Counted from the stretch's first letter, positions 20,037-29,979 are shown. The stretch: DNA of 64,000 nt from DASQZK01 sp963763215 (GCA_963763215.1 CAVXNX010000030.1:62001-126000); one strand, 5' to 3'. Notes: generated by a model not told the origin, from the letters alone. Translations and numbers: made by a program.

Positions 20037-21650
20037 ATGAAAAAACGACTTGTTCTTGCTGTTGCAGCTGGATTCTGCAACAGCATGTTTGCCGGTGGGT
20101 TGTTGACAAACACCAACCAGAGTGCTTCATGGGTGAGGATGCCTTCCCAGGATGCCACAACCGGGATTGAGGCGGTTTACTTTAACCCGGCCGGCGTGAT
20201 GAAACTCAGCAATGGATTTCATTTCTCACTTTCCAACCAGTTTATTTCCCAGAAAAAAGAGGTTGAGAATTTTTATACCGGTCCCGGCGGTGAATACGGG
20301 CTCAACCAGTCGTTGTACAAGGGATCGGTATCTGCACCGGTTTTCCCGGGTATTTATGCGGTTTATAAGAGGGACCGGATTGGCTTTTCCTTTGGGTTCA
20401 ATCCCATCGGCGGGGGTGGCGGTGCCACTTTTGACCGCGGTCTTCCATCCTTCGAAATGAGTGCTTCCGATCTCGTGCCTTCACTGGCATCGAAGGGCGT
20501 CAATGATTACCGGCTCGATGCCTATTTCGAAGGCACTTCGGTCTTTTTTGGTTATCAGGCCGGAATTTCCTTCAAGATCAATGATATGATCTCTGTTTTC
20601 GGCGGTGCGAGGTATGTCACGGCAAAAAATACGTATTCGGGCTACCTGAGAAACATCGAAGTGTATAATTTCATGGGGAATGCCGACTGGACACGTGCCG
20701 ATGCCATCCTCACCGGCTTCGCCAGCCAGGCCGGTGCGGCCGCCACTGGTATGCAGCCACTCATCGACAACGGGCTCGGCCCCCTGACCTTTGCGCAGGC
20801 TGAAGGCAGTGTCGATGCCCAGACGCAGGCCAAATTGCAGGCACTCGAACAAGGACTCCAGCAGTTCGGCATCGATCCTTCCGTTCTGACGCTGGCCCAG
20901 GCCCAGGGTGCCTATGACCAGCTTGCCGGCACCTATTCAGCCAAGGCCCGGCTTCTGGGTGATCAGCAGGCGGACGTCGAGCAGACCGGGACAGGCATCA
21001 CTCCGATTATCGGGATGAACATATCCCCGAACGACAGGCTCAATATCGGGATCAAATATGAATTTGCCACGAAGATCGAATTGACCAACAAAACGGCCAA
21101 AGATTTCACCACCGGATATACTGCCGAAGGTAATCCTGTGACGATGTTTCCCAATGGTCAGAAGACCCGGAGCGATATGCCGGCCATGTTATCTGTCGGG
21201 CTGAGCTACAAGGCCACGCCAAAACTTCATGTGACCCTTGGCGGACACTATTATTACGATCTGAAGGCCAATTACGGCAGGACCATGAACGGCGAACTGG
21301 TATCGAACAACAAGGTGATCGATCACAATTATTTCGAGGTTGCCGGTGGTCTGGAATACAACCTCACCGACAAGTTCCTTGTCAGCGGGGGATACCTCAT
21401 GGCAAAAACCGGGGTGAACGCCGACTACCAGAGCGACCTGAACTACAGCCTCACCTCGAGCACGGTGGGGATCGGCGGGAAATACATCCTCAATGAGATG
21501 ATCGGCATTAACCTTGGCGTTGGTTACACCGTTTACCAGGATGGTGAAAAAAAGGTGAGCCATGAATTCGGCGGCACCGTTTACCAGCCGCGTGAAACCT
21601 ATTACAAGAACAACCTCTTCATCGGCGTCGGCGTCGATTTCAATTTCTGA
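20037..21650 (+). CDS. OmpP1/FadL/TodX-family outer-membrane transport protein
   Basis: 537 residues from the ATG at 20037 (MKKRLVLAVAAGF), which starts a good signal peptide; the longer frame to 19926 crosses the promoter and is rejected. The mature N-terminus GGLLTNTNQSASWVRMPSQD and the following EAVYFNPAGVMKLSNGFHFS are hallmark FadL-family features, including the NPA motif. The rest is alternating beta strands ending in the aromatic tail GVDFNF. FadL proteins let hydrophobic compounds such as long-chain fatty acids or aromatics cross the outer membrane by lateral diffusion. A Gln/Ala-rich helix-like insert (about residues 225-320) is unusual in length. Flanked by its own promoter and a strong terminator, so probably monocistronic. 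Confidence 0.9.
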   Translation: MKKRLVLAVAAGFCNSMFAGGLLTNTNQSASWVRMPSQDATTGIEAVYFNPAGVMKLSNGFHFSLSNQFISQKKEVENFYTGPGGEYGLNQSLYKGSVSAPVFPGIYAVYKRDRIGFSFGFNPIGGGGGATFDRGLPSFEMSASDLVPSLASKGVNDYRLDAYFEGTSVFFGYQAGISFKINDMISVFGGARYVTAKNTYSGYLRNIEVYNFMGNADWTRADAILTGFASQAGAAATGMQPLIDNGLGPLTFAQAEGSVDAQTQAKLQALEQGLQQFGIDPSVLTLAQAQGAYDQLAGTYSAKARLLGDQQADVEQTGTGITPIIGMNISPNDRLNIGIKYEFATKIELTNKTAKDFTTGYTAEGNPVTMFPNGQKTRSDMPAMLSVGLSYKATPKLHVTLGGHYYYDLKANYGRTMNGELVSNNKVIDHNYFEVAGGLEYNLTDKFLVSGGYLMAKTGVNADYQSDLNYSLTSSTVGIGGKYILNEMIGINLGVGYTVYQDGEKKVSHEFGGTVYQPRETYYKNNLFIGVGVDFNF

Positions 21651-21657
21651 CATTCCG

Positions 21658-21700
21658 CCCCCATGTGCCGGCAGGGGATGCTGCCGGCACATGGGGGCGT
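21658..21700 (+). terminator. Strong terminator hairpin after the FadL-like gene
   Basis: A perfect 17-bp inverted repeat (21658-21674 with 21681-21697; arms CCCCCATGTGCCGGCAG and its complement) with a 6-nt loop, 8 bp after the stop codon and followed by CGTTTT. Confidence 0.8.
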
Positions 21701-21787
21701 TTTCCGGGACATGACGATCCGACGGACCGTCTACGCCCGGGCATTCAGGGATCGTGTTTTGTGAATCGCTGCCTTCCCCCTCCGTTC

Positions 21788-22455
21788 TCATTCACCGAGA
21801 GCCTCGAGCATCTCGCGGTAATGCGGGGGCTTGCCGGCTTTCAGCTTGCTTCGCCATTCCTTTTCCTGGCCGTGATCACCCTGGCTGCGATAGATCTGAA
21901 TGATATAGGAGTAAAGGGCCGTTTCAATGGCAAGATCTTTACCCCTCAGGTTGCTGAGTATCTCCTGGTAGGACCGGAGGGCGAGGTCGGTTTTTCCTTC
22001 CGACCAGAGCCGGTGTGTGGCCAGGAACCTGGCATTCAGGTCAGGATCGGTCACCAGCCCGTAAATGGAAAGACAGCCCTGGTCACATCGCTCTTCGATA
22101 TCGACACAGGGTGTTCCGGCCGGCAAGGGCGGGAACTGAAGGCTGAATGTCAGAGATTCTCCGGGTTGATGAAAATATGCTGCTGCGGGCAATCCGGCAG
22201 ATTCACGGTCTTTTCCAGGCGCAACGCTTTTCCCCCGGGAAGGGTCATCGTCGTCCTTTTATCGATGCAGAACCGGCCGTCGGGCACCTGGCTCGTGATG
22301 CGCATGACAACTGTCGTTGATGAAGGCGAGAGGTTGATCTTCAGGATTTCAAGCGTCTGGTGTGACTTGTATGTATAATCGGGATCGTTGATTTCCTGGG
22401 TGAAGGCCGGAAATTCAACAAGGCAGAACACGACCAGGTATAATATTCGTCTCAT
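21788..22455 (-). CDS. Secreted hypothetical protein, frameshifted
   Basis: About 222 residues when joined, starting at MRRILYLVVF with a signal peptide ending near FTQ. The first half is beta-rich (YKSHQTLEILKINLSPSS, then IDKRTTMTLP); the second has two Cys pairs (PCVDIEERCDQGC) and an alpha-helical end resembling a TPR-like hairpin (LWSEGKTDLALRSYQEIL). The frame shifts near 22150-22165 (INPENL stop; GESLTFSLQF in the next frame). I recognise no named family. It follows the Omp85-like gene by 52 bp on the same strand, so it may serve in the outer membrane or periplasm. Confidence 0.65.
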
Positions 22456-22507
22456 CATTTTGAAATATAAGATCGTCATATCAGCGGCCACACTCCGGAT
22501 CGCGTTC

Positions 22508-23842
22508 TCAGAACAGGAAATCCATCACAATGTAGAGGCCGTGATCGCCGTCTCGCGGATCGGCAGCGATGCCGTAATCGGCCGTGACGATGAAATTTTC
22601 ATTCAGGGCGATATGGAGTCCTCCGCCATAACCCATGTGCATCTTCTCTTCATCCCCACGTGCAAGCCAGGCAATGGCTTCAGGATTGTCTGTTGGCGGA
22701 AGTTTGTATTTACCGGTGACCATACCTCCATCGAGAAATCCGGCCAGGGCGATGTAGACATTCTGGTTGAGGACAATGGTCCGGATGACTTTATACCGGA
22801 GCTCCAGGTTTCCATAAAAGAAATCTTCACCCACCACCCGGTTACGGAGAACCCCTCTGACGGTTTTTCCTCCGCCAAGCCCGTCGCGTGTCAGACCAGG
22901 TGCTGTGTTAAAGACAAACGGCAGCATGTAATAGGGCATCTCACCGCCAATTTTTGCCTGGTAAGAAAGCCGGTAAGCAAAATTCATGACATCGGGGAGG
23001 ATGGTAAAGTATTGCCTGTGCGTGATGGCGATCCGTGAATAGGACAGGTCTCCGTTTCCGAGAAACCGGGGAGCCATGAGGAGCTGAACCTCCGTCCAGA
23101 TGCCCTTCATCGGGTTGGGTTCATTATCACGGGTGTCGTACACGGCGCCGAGTTTCAGGAGGTTCGTGTTGCCGCCATTGACCTGTCCCGCCGGTATAAG
23201 CCCCCACCGGACATAATCCTGGAACAGGCCGCCGCCCACATCGGGTAACCTGTCCTCAGCCGGCTGGCCTTTGTTCAGCCGCTGGATATCGACAGTATCC
23301 GTCTGGATACCGTAAAAAGCATACCCGGCAAGCCAGTGAAAATTGGATTCCCCGATTTTTCCCATGAAATCGGTCTTCAATCTCAGAAGCTTGCGATCCA
23401 TCCGGTAAAACATCCTCGACTTGTACTCCGGGCTCTGATCATCCTCGAAATTGGCATTGTAATACGCATTGTAGCCGTTAAATCCGTAAAAATCAAGGGC
23501 CTGTTCCGTGAGGTAACTGAATTCGGCCGAGGTTCGCACGCCCGGAATGAGGTATTCGGAATCGTAGGTGAATTGGTTTGTTCCACTTCCCTTGGTGGTT
23601 CGCGACCATTCCAGGTACAACGAGTGGAGGTACTTCGGATAGGTGCTTCCGTCACCGTAGTTATAGAAATTGGCAAGGGCACCGTACCTGAACCCGACAT
23701 CCGAATCATAGGCGATCGCAGGAACAGCGCCGAATGTCCAGCCGGTTTTCACCTTGGGAACTTTTTTCTCTTTGTCCTGTGAAAAGAGAAGCGTTGAATG
23801 AAAAAGGGTCAGTAAGACCAAAGAGGTGAGCAGGATTTTCAT
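22508..23842 (-). CDS. Omp85/BamA-like outer-membrane barrel protein (surface antigen D15 type)
   Basis: 444 residues from MKILLTSLVLLTL, chosen for its signal peptide; the longer frame to 23905 adds a charged non-signal leader. The C-terminal half has the features of the Omp85 bacterial surface antigen barrel: a repeated GG/aromatic strand pattern, the lid-like GLGGGKTVRGVLRNRVVGED (an [LV]RGY/F-type loop motif) and a final strand LYIVMDFLF ending in Phe. No POTRA domains precede the barrel, so this is a short Omp85 relative rather than BamA. Its role could be lipid or protein translocation. It is followed by a secreted hypothetical gene. Confidence 0.8.
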   Translation of the reverse strand: MKILLTSLVLLTLFHSTLLFSQDKEKKVPKVKTGWTFGAVPAIAYDSDVGFRYGALANFYNYGDGSTYPKYLHSLYLEWSRTTKGSGTNQFTYDSEYLIPGVRTSAEFSYLTEQALDFYGFNGYNAYYNANFEDDQSPEYKSRMFYRMDRKLLRLKTDFMGKIGESNFHWLAGYAFYGIQTDTVDIQRLNKGQPAEDRLPDVGGGLFQDYVRWGLIPAGQVNGGNTNLLKLGAVYDTRDNEPNPMKGIWTEVQLLMAPRFLGNGDLSYSRIAITHRQYFTILPDVMNFAYRLSYQAKIGGEMPYYMLPFVFNTAPGLTRDGLGGGKTVRGVLRNRVVGEDFFYGNLELRYKVIRTIVLNQNVYIALAGFLDGGMVTGKYKLPPTDNPEAIAWLARGDEEKMHMGYGGGLHIALNENFIVTADYGIAADPRDGDHGLYIVMDFLF

Positions 23843-24170
23843 GGGTTGTTCGTTTTTTTCAGCCTGCCGGGCCATACCGTGATGGTCTGTCGATGCGGAG
23901 GGCATTGAATTTTTCAGCTTTGGTTATGAAGTGGTTGAGACGTAAATCCTGACAATATGTGAAGCAATATAAGAATATTTTTCTGATCTCGTATTTTCTT
24001 TAAAAAGTGCCATGGCATCGAAAAAAGTATTATTTTTAATCGATGGATCCGGGATTCACTCCATTTCAGGCAGGTTTCAGGATTCCAGCGGCCGAGGGAA
24101 GAGAGAGGATCCGGATGCTGAGGGGTGTCAGAGGTGCCAGGCTGATCGGTTGGTTTAAACTTTTTTCTGA
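23843..24170. other. Intergenic region between divergent genes
   Basis: About 330 bp shared by the Omp85-like gene (minus) and the YhhN gene (plus). It holds an imperfect inverted repeat, CATCGA at 24016-24021 with TCGATG at 24040-24045 enclosing an A-run and a T-run. No coding sequence was recognised. Confidence 0.35.
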
Positions 24171-24875
24171 ATGAAACAGTCCACATTTTCCCTGTACTAC
24201 TTTTCCATTGGCATCGTCTTCATTATCCTCGAACATTTCCATTCATTCCTTCCTGCACTTTTGGTGAAAGCGCTCATCATCCCCGCCCTGATGGTGTATT
24301 ACTATTCCCGCGCAAAAAACGGGTATTCCCTGTTTCACCGCCTGATCCTCACCGGTCTCCTTTTTTCATGGGCCGGCGACATCCTGCTGCATTTTTCGAA
24401 TGCGGGCAGAGCACTTTACCTCGATAACCAGACCTGGTTCATCCTGGGGCTCGGTGCATACCTTCTGACCCAGGTCTTCTACACTCTGGGGTTCACCCTC
24501 CAAAAAGGCAGAAATACCATTTTCGGCAGGAGGATATACCAACTGTTCCTGGTGGCAGGATACGGTTTTCTGATCATCTGGCTGATATACAACAGGCTGG
24601 GGGATTTTCGCCTTCCGGTGATCATCTACGGGGCCGGGATCCTGACCATGCTCACCGCTGCCCTTAACAGGTATGGCAAGGTGAATGGCCTCAGTTACAT
24701 GCTTGTGGCGAGCGGAGCCCTTCTTTTTGTTTTTTCCGATTCCATGGTCGCCGTGAACCGCTTTTATGAACACGTTAATTTTGCCAGGATCTTCATCATG
24801 GCAACCTACGTCACCGCTCAATACCTGATCGCCACCGGTTGTCTCAGGCAGGACTTTCCGGGTGAGACAGGATGA
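24171..24875 (+). CDS. YhhN/TMEM86-family membrane protein (lysoplasmalogenase-like)
   Basis: 234 residues, almost wholly hydrophobic with about eight transmembrane helices. The family markers are LLFSWAGDILLHF after the third helix (conserved GD) and LFVFSDSMVAVNRF near the C-terminus (conserved SDS). Mammalian TMEM86 members hydrolyse the vinyl-ether bond of lysoplasmalogens; bacterial YhhN proteins are assigned to the same family, with activity shown for few. It precedes the EEP hydrolase by 69 bp on the same strand and may be part of the same transcript. Confidence 0.88.
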   Translation: MKQSTFSLYYFSIGIVFIILEHFHSFLPALLVKALIIPALMVYYYSRAKNGYSLFHRLILTGLLFSWAGDILLHFSNAGRALYLDNQTWFILGLGAYLLTQVFYTLGFTLQKGRNTIFGRRIYQLFLVAGYGFLIIWLIYNRLGDFRLPVIIYGAGILTMLTAALNRYGKVNGLSYMLVASGALLFVFSDSMVAVNRFYEHVNFARIFIMATYVTAQYLIATGCLRQDFPGETG

Positions 24876-24944
24876 CGGGGCGGGGAAATTCAATGTCTTC
24901 CTTCATGTGAGACGCACAGATTTAGAACAACAAATACGCCCTCT

Positions 24945-25997
24945 ATGAAAAACGTAACCCGTATTCTTCTCTATATCGTGGTGACAGTGGCCCTGGTTTT
25001 TATCGGGCTTATCCTGATCGCCACGCTGAGCAATTACAAGCCCCCGGAGAAGACACAGCTTTACAGTTCAAAGTCCCCCGACCTTGTTCCCGAATGGGTT
25101 GAAATGGATTTTTTGACCTGGAATATCGGGTATTGTGGACTGGACTCGACCATGGATTTTTTCTATGATGGCGGAGAACAGGTGAGACCCCCGGAAAGCC
25201 ATGTGAAAAAAAGCCTGTCGGAGGTCATCTCCTTCCTCACAAAAAATGATACCATCGAGTTCTTCCTCCTCCAGGAAGTGGATCAGAGATCAAAGCGGAG
25301 TTACCGGATCAATGAATACGACAGTATACGCCACGCCATGGGCAACTACTGGTCATCGTTCGGTAAGAATTATGATGTGTTCTATGTTCCGGTGCCTTTT
25401 AACAAACCAATGGGAAAGGTGGTCTCCGGCATTCAGCTTTTAAGCAAATACAAGCCGGAAACCTCGGTGCGGTGGAGTTTCCCTGGAAATTATGCCTGGC
25501 CGAAAAGTCTTTTTATGCTCGACCGGTGCTTCGTGGTCAACCGATACCAACTGAAAGACGGCCGGCAGCTCGTGGTTATCGATACACATAATTCCGCCTA
25601 CGATGATGGTTCCCTCCGAAAAATGCAGATGACCTATTTGAAAAAGGTTCTCCTGAATGAATACCAAAGAGGCAACTATATCATCACCGGCGGAGACTGG
25701 AACCAGTCACCTCCGGGATTTTCGCCGGCATTCACGGAGGATGTTTTTGACAGTGAGAATTTCTCTCCCATCCCCACAGACTATCTTCCCGCCGGGTGGA
25801 CATGGGCGTATGATGAATCAAAACCTTCCAACCGCCGGGTGGATACTCCCTACACAAAAGGAACGACGCCCACAACGGTGATCGATTTCTACCTCCTCTC
25901 ACCCAATGTAAAGCTGGTTTCCGTTCGGACCATCAGCCTTAGTTTTGCCCCATCGGATCATCAGCCCGTCAAAATGAAAATACGTTTATCCCAATAG
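24945..25997 (+). CDS. Endonuclease/exonuclease/phosphatase (EEP) superfamily protein, membrane-anchored
   Basis: 350 residues. A single N-terminal transmembrane segment (about residues 8-28) anchors an EEP domain facing the periplasm. Visible motifs are DFLTWNIGY (metal-binding Asn), FFLLQEVD (Glu), TGGDWNQSP (Asp/Asn) and PSDHQPVKMKI (catalytic His), the full order of the DNase I/sphingomyelinase/inositol phosphatase fold. The substrate could be a nucleic acid, a sphingolipid or a phosphoinositide. It ends 10 bp before the penicillin-acylase-like gene, so the two are probably coupled. Confidence 0.88.
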   Translation: MKNVTRILLYIVVTVALVFIGLILIATLSNYKPPEKTQLYSSKSPDLVPEWVEMDFLTWNIGYCGLDSTMDFFYDGGEQVRPPESHVKKSLSEVISFLTKNDTIEFFLLQEVDQRSKRSYRINEYDSIRHAMGNYWSSFGKNYDVFYVPVPFNKPMGKVVSGIQLLSKYKPETSVRWSFPGNYAWPKSLFMLDRCFVVNRYQLKDGRQLVVIDTHNSAYDDGSLRKMQMTYLKKVLLNEYQRGNYIITGGDWNQSPPGFSPAFTEDVFDSENFSPIPTDYLPAGWTWAYDESKPSNRRVDTPYTKGTTPTTVIDFYLLSPNVKLVSVRTISLSFAPSDHQPVKMKIRLSQ

Positions 25998-26007
25998 ACA
26001 TCGCCTC

Positions 26008-28419
26008 ATGAAAGCCTTGAAAATCATTCTGATCAGTTTTGCAGGTCTCCTCGTTGCTGTCCTCGTTGCCGGATGGATCCTGGTACACCGGATTTCGACC
26101 CGGTCGATACCCGACTACAACCAGGATGTTGCCCTCACCGGACTTTCCGGAGAGGTTACCGTTTACCGTGACAGTACGGCCATGCCGCAGATCTATGCGC
26201 AGAATGAAGGTGATCTCTATCGCGCGGTCGGCTACCTGATGGCCCAGGACAGGCTCTGGCAAATGGACCTTCTCCGGAGGCTGACACAGGGAAGACTTTC
26301 CGAACTTTTTGGGAAGGATTATGTCAAAATCGACAAGCTCTTCAGAGCCCTTCATTTCGACCAGAAGTCGGAAATGGTGCTGGACAGCTGCAGCAGCGAC
26401 GTGATCAATTGTCTGACCGCTTTTTCTGACGGCGTGAACCAGTATATCGATGATCACCACGACAGGCTTCCTCCCGAATTCACCATCCTTGGTTATAAAC
26501 CCGACAAGTGGGAACCCCTCCATTCGGCTAACCTCATCGGTTATATGGCATGGGGACTCACCATGGCCTGGAGCATGGAAATAAACCTCTATAAGATCGA
26601 ACAGGCCGTCGACAGTGCCCATTTTGCTGAGCTGGTTCCCGATATGGCCATGCAGCAGCAGGTGATCTTTCCGGATTTCATGAAGAAACACGGAGCAGCG
26701 TTGCTCTCGGTGCTCGATCCGGTCGACCAGGCCATCCGGGACCTGGGACTGCAGGTCTTCCTGGGGTCGAATAACTGGGCGGTTTCCTCTTCAAAGAGTG
26801 TCAGTGGTCATGCCCTGATGGCCAATGACATGCATCTGGATCTCAATGCCCCGGGAATATGGTACCAGATGCACCAGGTCATTCCGGGGAAACTCGACGT
26901 GACGGGCGTCGTTCTGCCGGGAGCCCCGCTGATCATCTGCGGTCATAATGCCGATGTGGCCTGGGGAATGACCAACGTGATGCTCGATGATATGGACTTT
27001 TACCTGGAAACCATCGACCCCGGTGATTCAGCGAAATACCGGTTCAATGGCGGGTGGAAAGATCTCCGCTATGAAAAGGAGGTGATTCGCATCAAGGGTG
27101 GGGACTCCGCCGTGGTCTATAACCGGTTCACCCACCGGGGACCCGTGATCTCGGGATTCAAGGGGATTGAGAACAAGGTGATCTCAATGCGGTGGATCGG
27201 AAATGAATACAGCAATGAGTTGCAATCGGTCTATGGATTTAACCGGATGAAAAACTGGGCCGACTTCCGGAACGCGGCGAGAACCTTTATGGCCATCAGC
27301 CAGAATATTGTTTATGCCGACAAGGAAGGCAATATTGGTCTGCAGACGGCTGCCGGCATTCCCATGCGGGCCGGCAAGGGGATTTTCATTGTGCCTGGCG
27401 ATACTTCCGAATTTGACTGGAAAGGCATGGTCCCCTTTGAGGATCTGCCCTACAGTTACAATCCCGAATCCGGGTATGTGGCGTCAGCCAATAACCGGAC
27501 CGTCGGTGACGATTATCCCTTTTACATCAGCCGGTGGTTCGACCTCCCCAACCGCTACGAGCGCATCGTGGAGGGACTGACGTCCAGGGACCGGCTCAGC
27601 GTTGAAGATTTTAAGCGGATCCAGTCTAATCAGAATTCGATGTGGGCACAGAAACTGGTCCCGTTCTTCACCTCGGCGATGGCGCCACAGATCAATGATC
27701 AACCCCCCATGGCCAAAAAAGCCTTCCAGATGCTCCAGTCCTGGGATTTCGAAATGGGAACCGGAAGTGTCCCATCCACGATCTTTGAACAGTTTTACGT
27801 GGAATTTCTTTATGCGATGTTTCATGATGAACTTGGCGACACGCTCTACGACCGGCTCATCGACCAGGACCTGTTGCCCGCTTACCTGATCGACAAAGTC
27901 CGCCGGACGGGCCGTTCAGTTTGGTTCGATGATGTCCATACCCCCGGGAAGGAAGAGACTGCCGGCGATATTGCTATCGTGGCCCTGAACAAAACGGTCG
28001 ATACCCTCCGGTCGCGACTTGGAAATGACATGTCCGCCTGGGAATGGGGTAAGGTCCATACCCTGATGCTGCAGCATCCCCTGGGTTCGGTAAAAATTCT
28101 CAACCGGATTTTTCATCTCAACCGTGGCCCGTACCCTGTTGGCGGGAGTTATCATACCGTCAGCCCTTTTGCTTATCCCCTCACCGACCTGTTTCATTCC
28201 AAATTCGGATCCTCGCATCGCCATATCTTTGTCGCCGGCGACTGGGATCATTCACAGGTTATCCTTCCCACAGGGATCTCGGGAATACCGGCAAGTCCTT
28301 ATTACTGCAGCCAGACAGGGAATTACCTGAATGATGTGTACAAGACAGATTATTTCTCCACGCCCATGGTGAGCGCGCATGCGGCTTTCCGGATGAAGTT
28401 CGTGGCGACAGGTAAATAG
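26008..28419 (+). CDS. Penicillin acylase-family (Ntn-hydrolase) amidase
   Basis: 803 residues with an N-terminal membrane anchor or signal (residues 1-25). The family is made as a precursor that self-cleaves before a nucleophilic Ser; the expected site is FLGSNNWAVSSSKS, with Ser near residue 254. Other conserved parts are AVGYLMAQDRLWQMDLLRR in the alpha chain, ANDMHLDLNAPGIWYQMH just after the nucleophile, and the Asn in VASANNRTV (oxyanion). The family cleaves amides such as beta-lactam side chains, N-acyl homoserine lactones and N-acyl amino acids or lipids. Its coupling to an EEP hydrolase suggests lipid-amide or signal turnover, but that is inference. Length normal, frame intact. Confidence 0.9.
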   Translation: MKALKIILISFAGLLVAVLVAGWILVHRISTRSIPDYNQDVALTGLSGEVTVYRDSTAMPQIYAQNEGDLYRAVGYLMAQDRLWQMDLLRRLTQGRLSELFGKDYVKIDKLFRALHFDQKSEMVLDSCSSDVINCLTAFSDGVNQYIDDHHDRLPPEFTILGYKPDKWEPLHSANLIGYMAWGLTMAWSMEINLYKIEQAVDSAHFAELVPDMAMQQQVIFPDFMKKHGAALLSVLDPVDQAIRDLGLQVFLGSNNWAVSSSKSVSGHALMANDMHLDLNAPGIWYQMHQVIPGKLDVTGVVLPGAPLIICGHNADVAWGMTNVMLDDMDFYLETIDPGDSAKYRFNGGWKDLRYEKEVIRIKGGDSAVVYNRFTHRGPVISGFKGIENKVISMRWIGNEYSNELQSVYGFNRMKNWADFRNAARTFMAISQNIVYADKEGNIGLQTAAGIPMRAGKGIFIVPGDTSEFDWKGMVPFEDLPYSYNPESGYVASANNRTVGDDYPFYISRWFDLPNRYERIVEGLTSRDRLSVEDFKRIQSNQNSMWAQKLVPFFTSAMAPQINDQPPMAKKAFQMLQSWDFEMGTGSVPSTIFEQFYVEFLYAMFHDELGDTLYDRLIDQDLLPAYLIDKVRRTGRSVWFDDVHTPGKEETAGDIAIVALNKTVDTLRSRLGNDMSAWEWGKVHTLMLQHPLGSVKILNRIFHLNRGPYPVGGSYHTVSPFAYPLTDLFHSKFGSSHRHIFVAGDWDHSQVILPTGISGIPASPYYCSQTGNYLNDVYKTDYFSTPMVSAHAAFRMKFVATGK

Positions 28420-28438
28420 GGAGCAGACAGACCGGGTG

Positions 28439-28858
28439 TTATGTTGCATGCTTCTCGGGGAAGAGTGCCATGGAGATCTTTTCCAGCAGGACGTCCGCTT
28501 TGATGGGCTTGGCAATGTAATCAGAACAGCCGGCTTCGAAACACTTGTCCCGGTCAGACTGAAAAGCATACGCCGTTTGGGCAATGATGGGAATGGCGGG
28601 CGATTTTTTCTTGATCATCCGGGTGGCCTCATAACCATTGAGTTCAGGTAACTGGATGTCCATCAGTATAATATCGATTTCGGGATGCTTCGCACTCATC
28701 TCAACGGCTTCCCTGCCGTCGGAAGCAAAAAGCAGGTCCGCTTCCGTGTCAGCCAAAACCTCCTTGAGAAAAAAAGAGCTGGAAAGGTCATCTTCAACAA
28801 TCAGGATCGTTTTACCTTTCCATTCATATTTTCCAAAATAATCTTCGTTGACCGGCAT
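28439..28858 (-). CDS. Stand-alone receiver-domain response regulator
   Basis: 139 residues made of a single CheY-like receiver domain with a short N-terminal extension. The acidic pocket is EDD at 22-24, the phospho-acceptor is Asp67 in LMDIQLP, with Thr95 (AQTAY) and Lys117 (IAKPI). There is no output domain, so it should act by protein contact, as a phosphotransfer intermediate or as a partner of hybrid kinases. It lies tail-to-tail with the penicillin acylase gene. The nearest kinase in the window is far away, so its partner is not known. Confidence 0.9.
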   Translation of the reverse strand: MPVNEDYFGKYEWKGKTILIVEDDLSSSFFLKEVLADTEADLLFASDGREAVEMSAKHPEIDIILMDIQLPELNGYEATRMIKKKSPAIPIIAQTAYAFQSDRDKCFEAGCSDYIAKPIKADVLLEKISMALFPEKHAT

Positions 28859-29152
28859 GAATAATTCTAATAAGATTTTTTTATCTAACAGATCATCAAG
28901 ATTCTAAGATAACTATTTTTTTAGGATTACATAGGGGTGCGGATTTATTTGTTTGAAAAAAAACAATGTGAATGCCATATTGTTTTTATGGTGTGCGGTG
29001 AAGGGGGGTTGGGAGAGTCTGGGTGAACGTGGCCCGATCATGAGGGGAAACATTAACCTGTCATCTTGAATTTATAAGGTTTTTTGGCCGTTTAAATTAA
29101 ATTATTTGAATATTTTTACCTCTCTGCAATACACATAAAAACTGGCTGAACG

Positions 29153-29941
29153 ATGAAATACAAAAAAATCCTGGGCATCGATATCGGTGGTTCAGGCATC
29201 AAAGGAGCAATTGTCAACACCAGGAAAGGAAAGTTGAAAACCAAGCGGTACAGGATACAGACACCGGAACCGGCCACCCCGGAAGCCGTTGCGAAGGTGA
29301 TCCGGAAAATCGTCAGCCATTTCGACTGGAAGGGGCCCATTGGCGCCGGGTATCCCGGTGTCGTCCAGAACGGGATAGCCCGGACGGCTGCCAATATCGA
29401 TCCTTCATGGATAAACACCGACATCAATGCCTTATTTTCGGAAGTCACCGGTTGTCCGGTGCAGGTGGTTAATGATGCCGATGCAGCCGGGTATGCCGAA
29501 ATGAAATTCGGAGCCGGAGCCGGGATTAAGGGTGTTGTTGCCCTGATCACTGTCGGGACAGGCCTGGGAACGGTGATGTTCACCGGCGGCAAGCTGATGC
29601 CCAACCTTGAGCTCGGTCACATCATTCTCCATGGCGATGATGCCGAGAAATACGCCTCGGATGCCGCCCGCAAGACGGATGATCTCAGCTGGGAGGACTG
29701 GGGAAAAAGGTTCAGCGAATACCTCACGCGTCTTGAGGATCTGACATGGCCCGACCTGATCATCATCGGCGGGGGGGCGAGCAAGAAAGACGACCGTTTC
29801 TTCAGCTACCTTAAAACACGAGCCAAAGTTGTCCCTGCCGAACTGCTCAATGAAGCCGGGATCATTGGCGCCGCCATCGCCGCCAAGGCCTACCAGAAGG
29901 CTCAGAAGGCGTCGGAAAAAAAGAAAAAATCGACGAAATAG
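29153..29941 (+). CDS. ppgK: Polyphosphate glucokinase (ROK family)
   Basis: 262 residues. It phosphorylates glucose, probably with inorganic polyphosphate and/or ATP as donor. The ROK-family N-terminal phosphate loop is GIDIGGSGIKGA; VVNDADAAGYAEMKFGAG carries the sugar-binding/catalytic Asp; ITVGTGLGTVMF and NLELGHI (glucose-binding Glu and His) follow, and IIIGGGASKK is the C-terminal adenosine-type motif. The absence of the ROK zinc-binding cysteines together with this LELGHI context fits the PpgK branch. The C-terminus ends in a Lys-rich tail (SEKKKKSTK). Convergent with the phosphatase gene; a short TTCCGG/CCGGAA hairpin lies at 29949-29964. Confidence 0.85.
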   Translation: MKYKKILGIDIGGSGIKGAIVNTRKGKLKTKRYRIQTPEPATPEAVAKVIRKIVSHFDWKGPIGAGYPGVVQNGIARTAANIDPSWINTDINALFSEVTGCPVQVVNDADAAGYAEMKFGAGAGIKGVVALITVGTGLGTVMFTGGKLMPNLELGHIILHGDDAEKYASDAARKTDDLSWEDWGKRFSEYLTRLEDLTWPDLIIIGGGASKKDDRFFSYLKTRAKVVPAELLNEAGIIGAAIAAKAYQKAQKASEKKKKSTK

Positions 29942-29979
29942 CCTGTTTTTCCGGTTTACCGGAACCTATTAGCCTTCCG

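Noticed and set aside
29949..29964. Terminator between ppgK and the phosphatase gene (TTCCGG/CCGGAA)
   Set aside because: Only 6 bp of stem and no T-run on either side; too weak to call.
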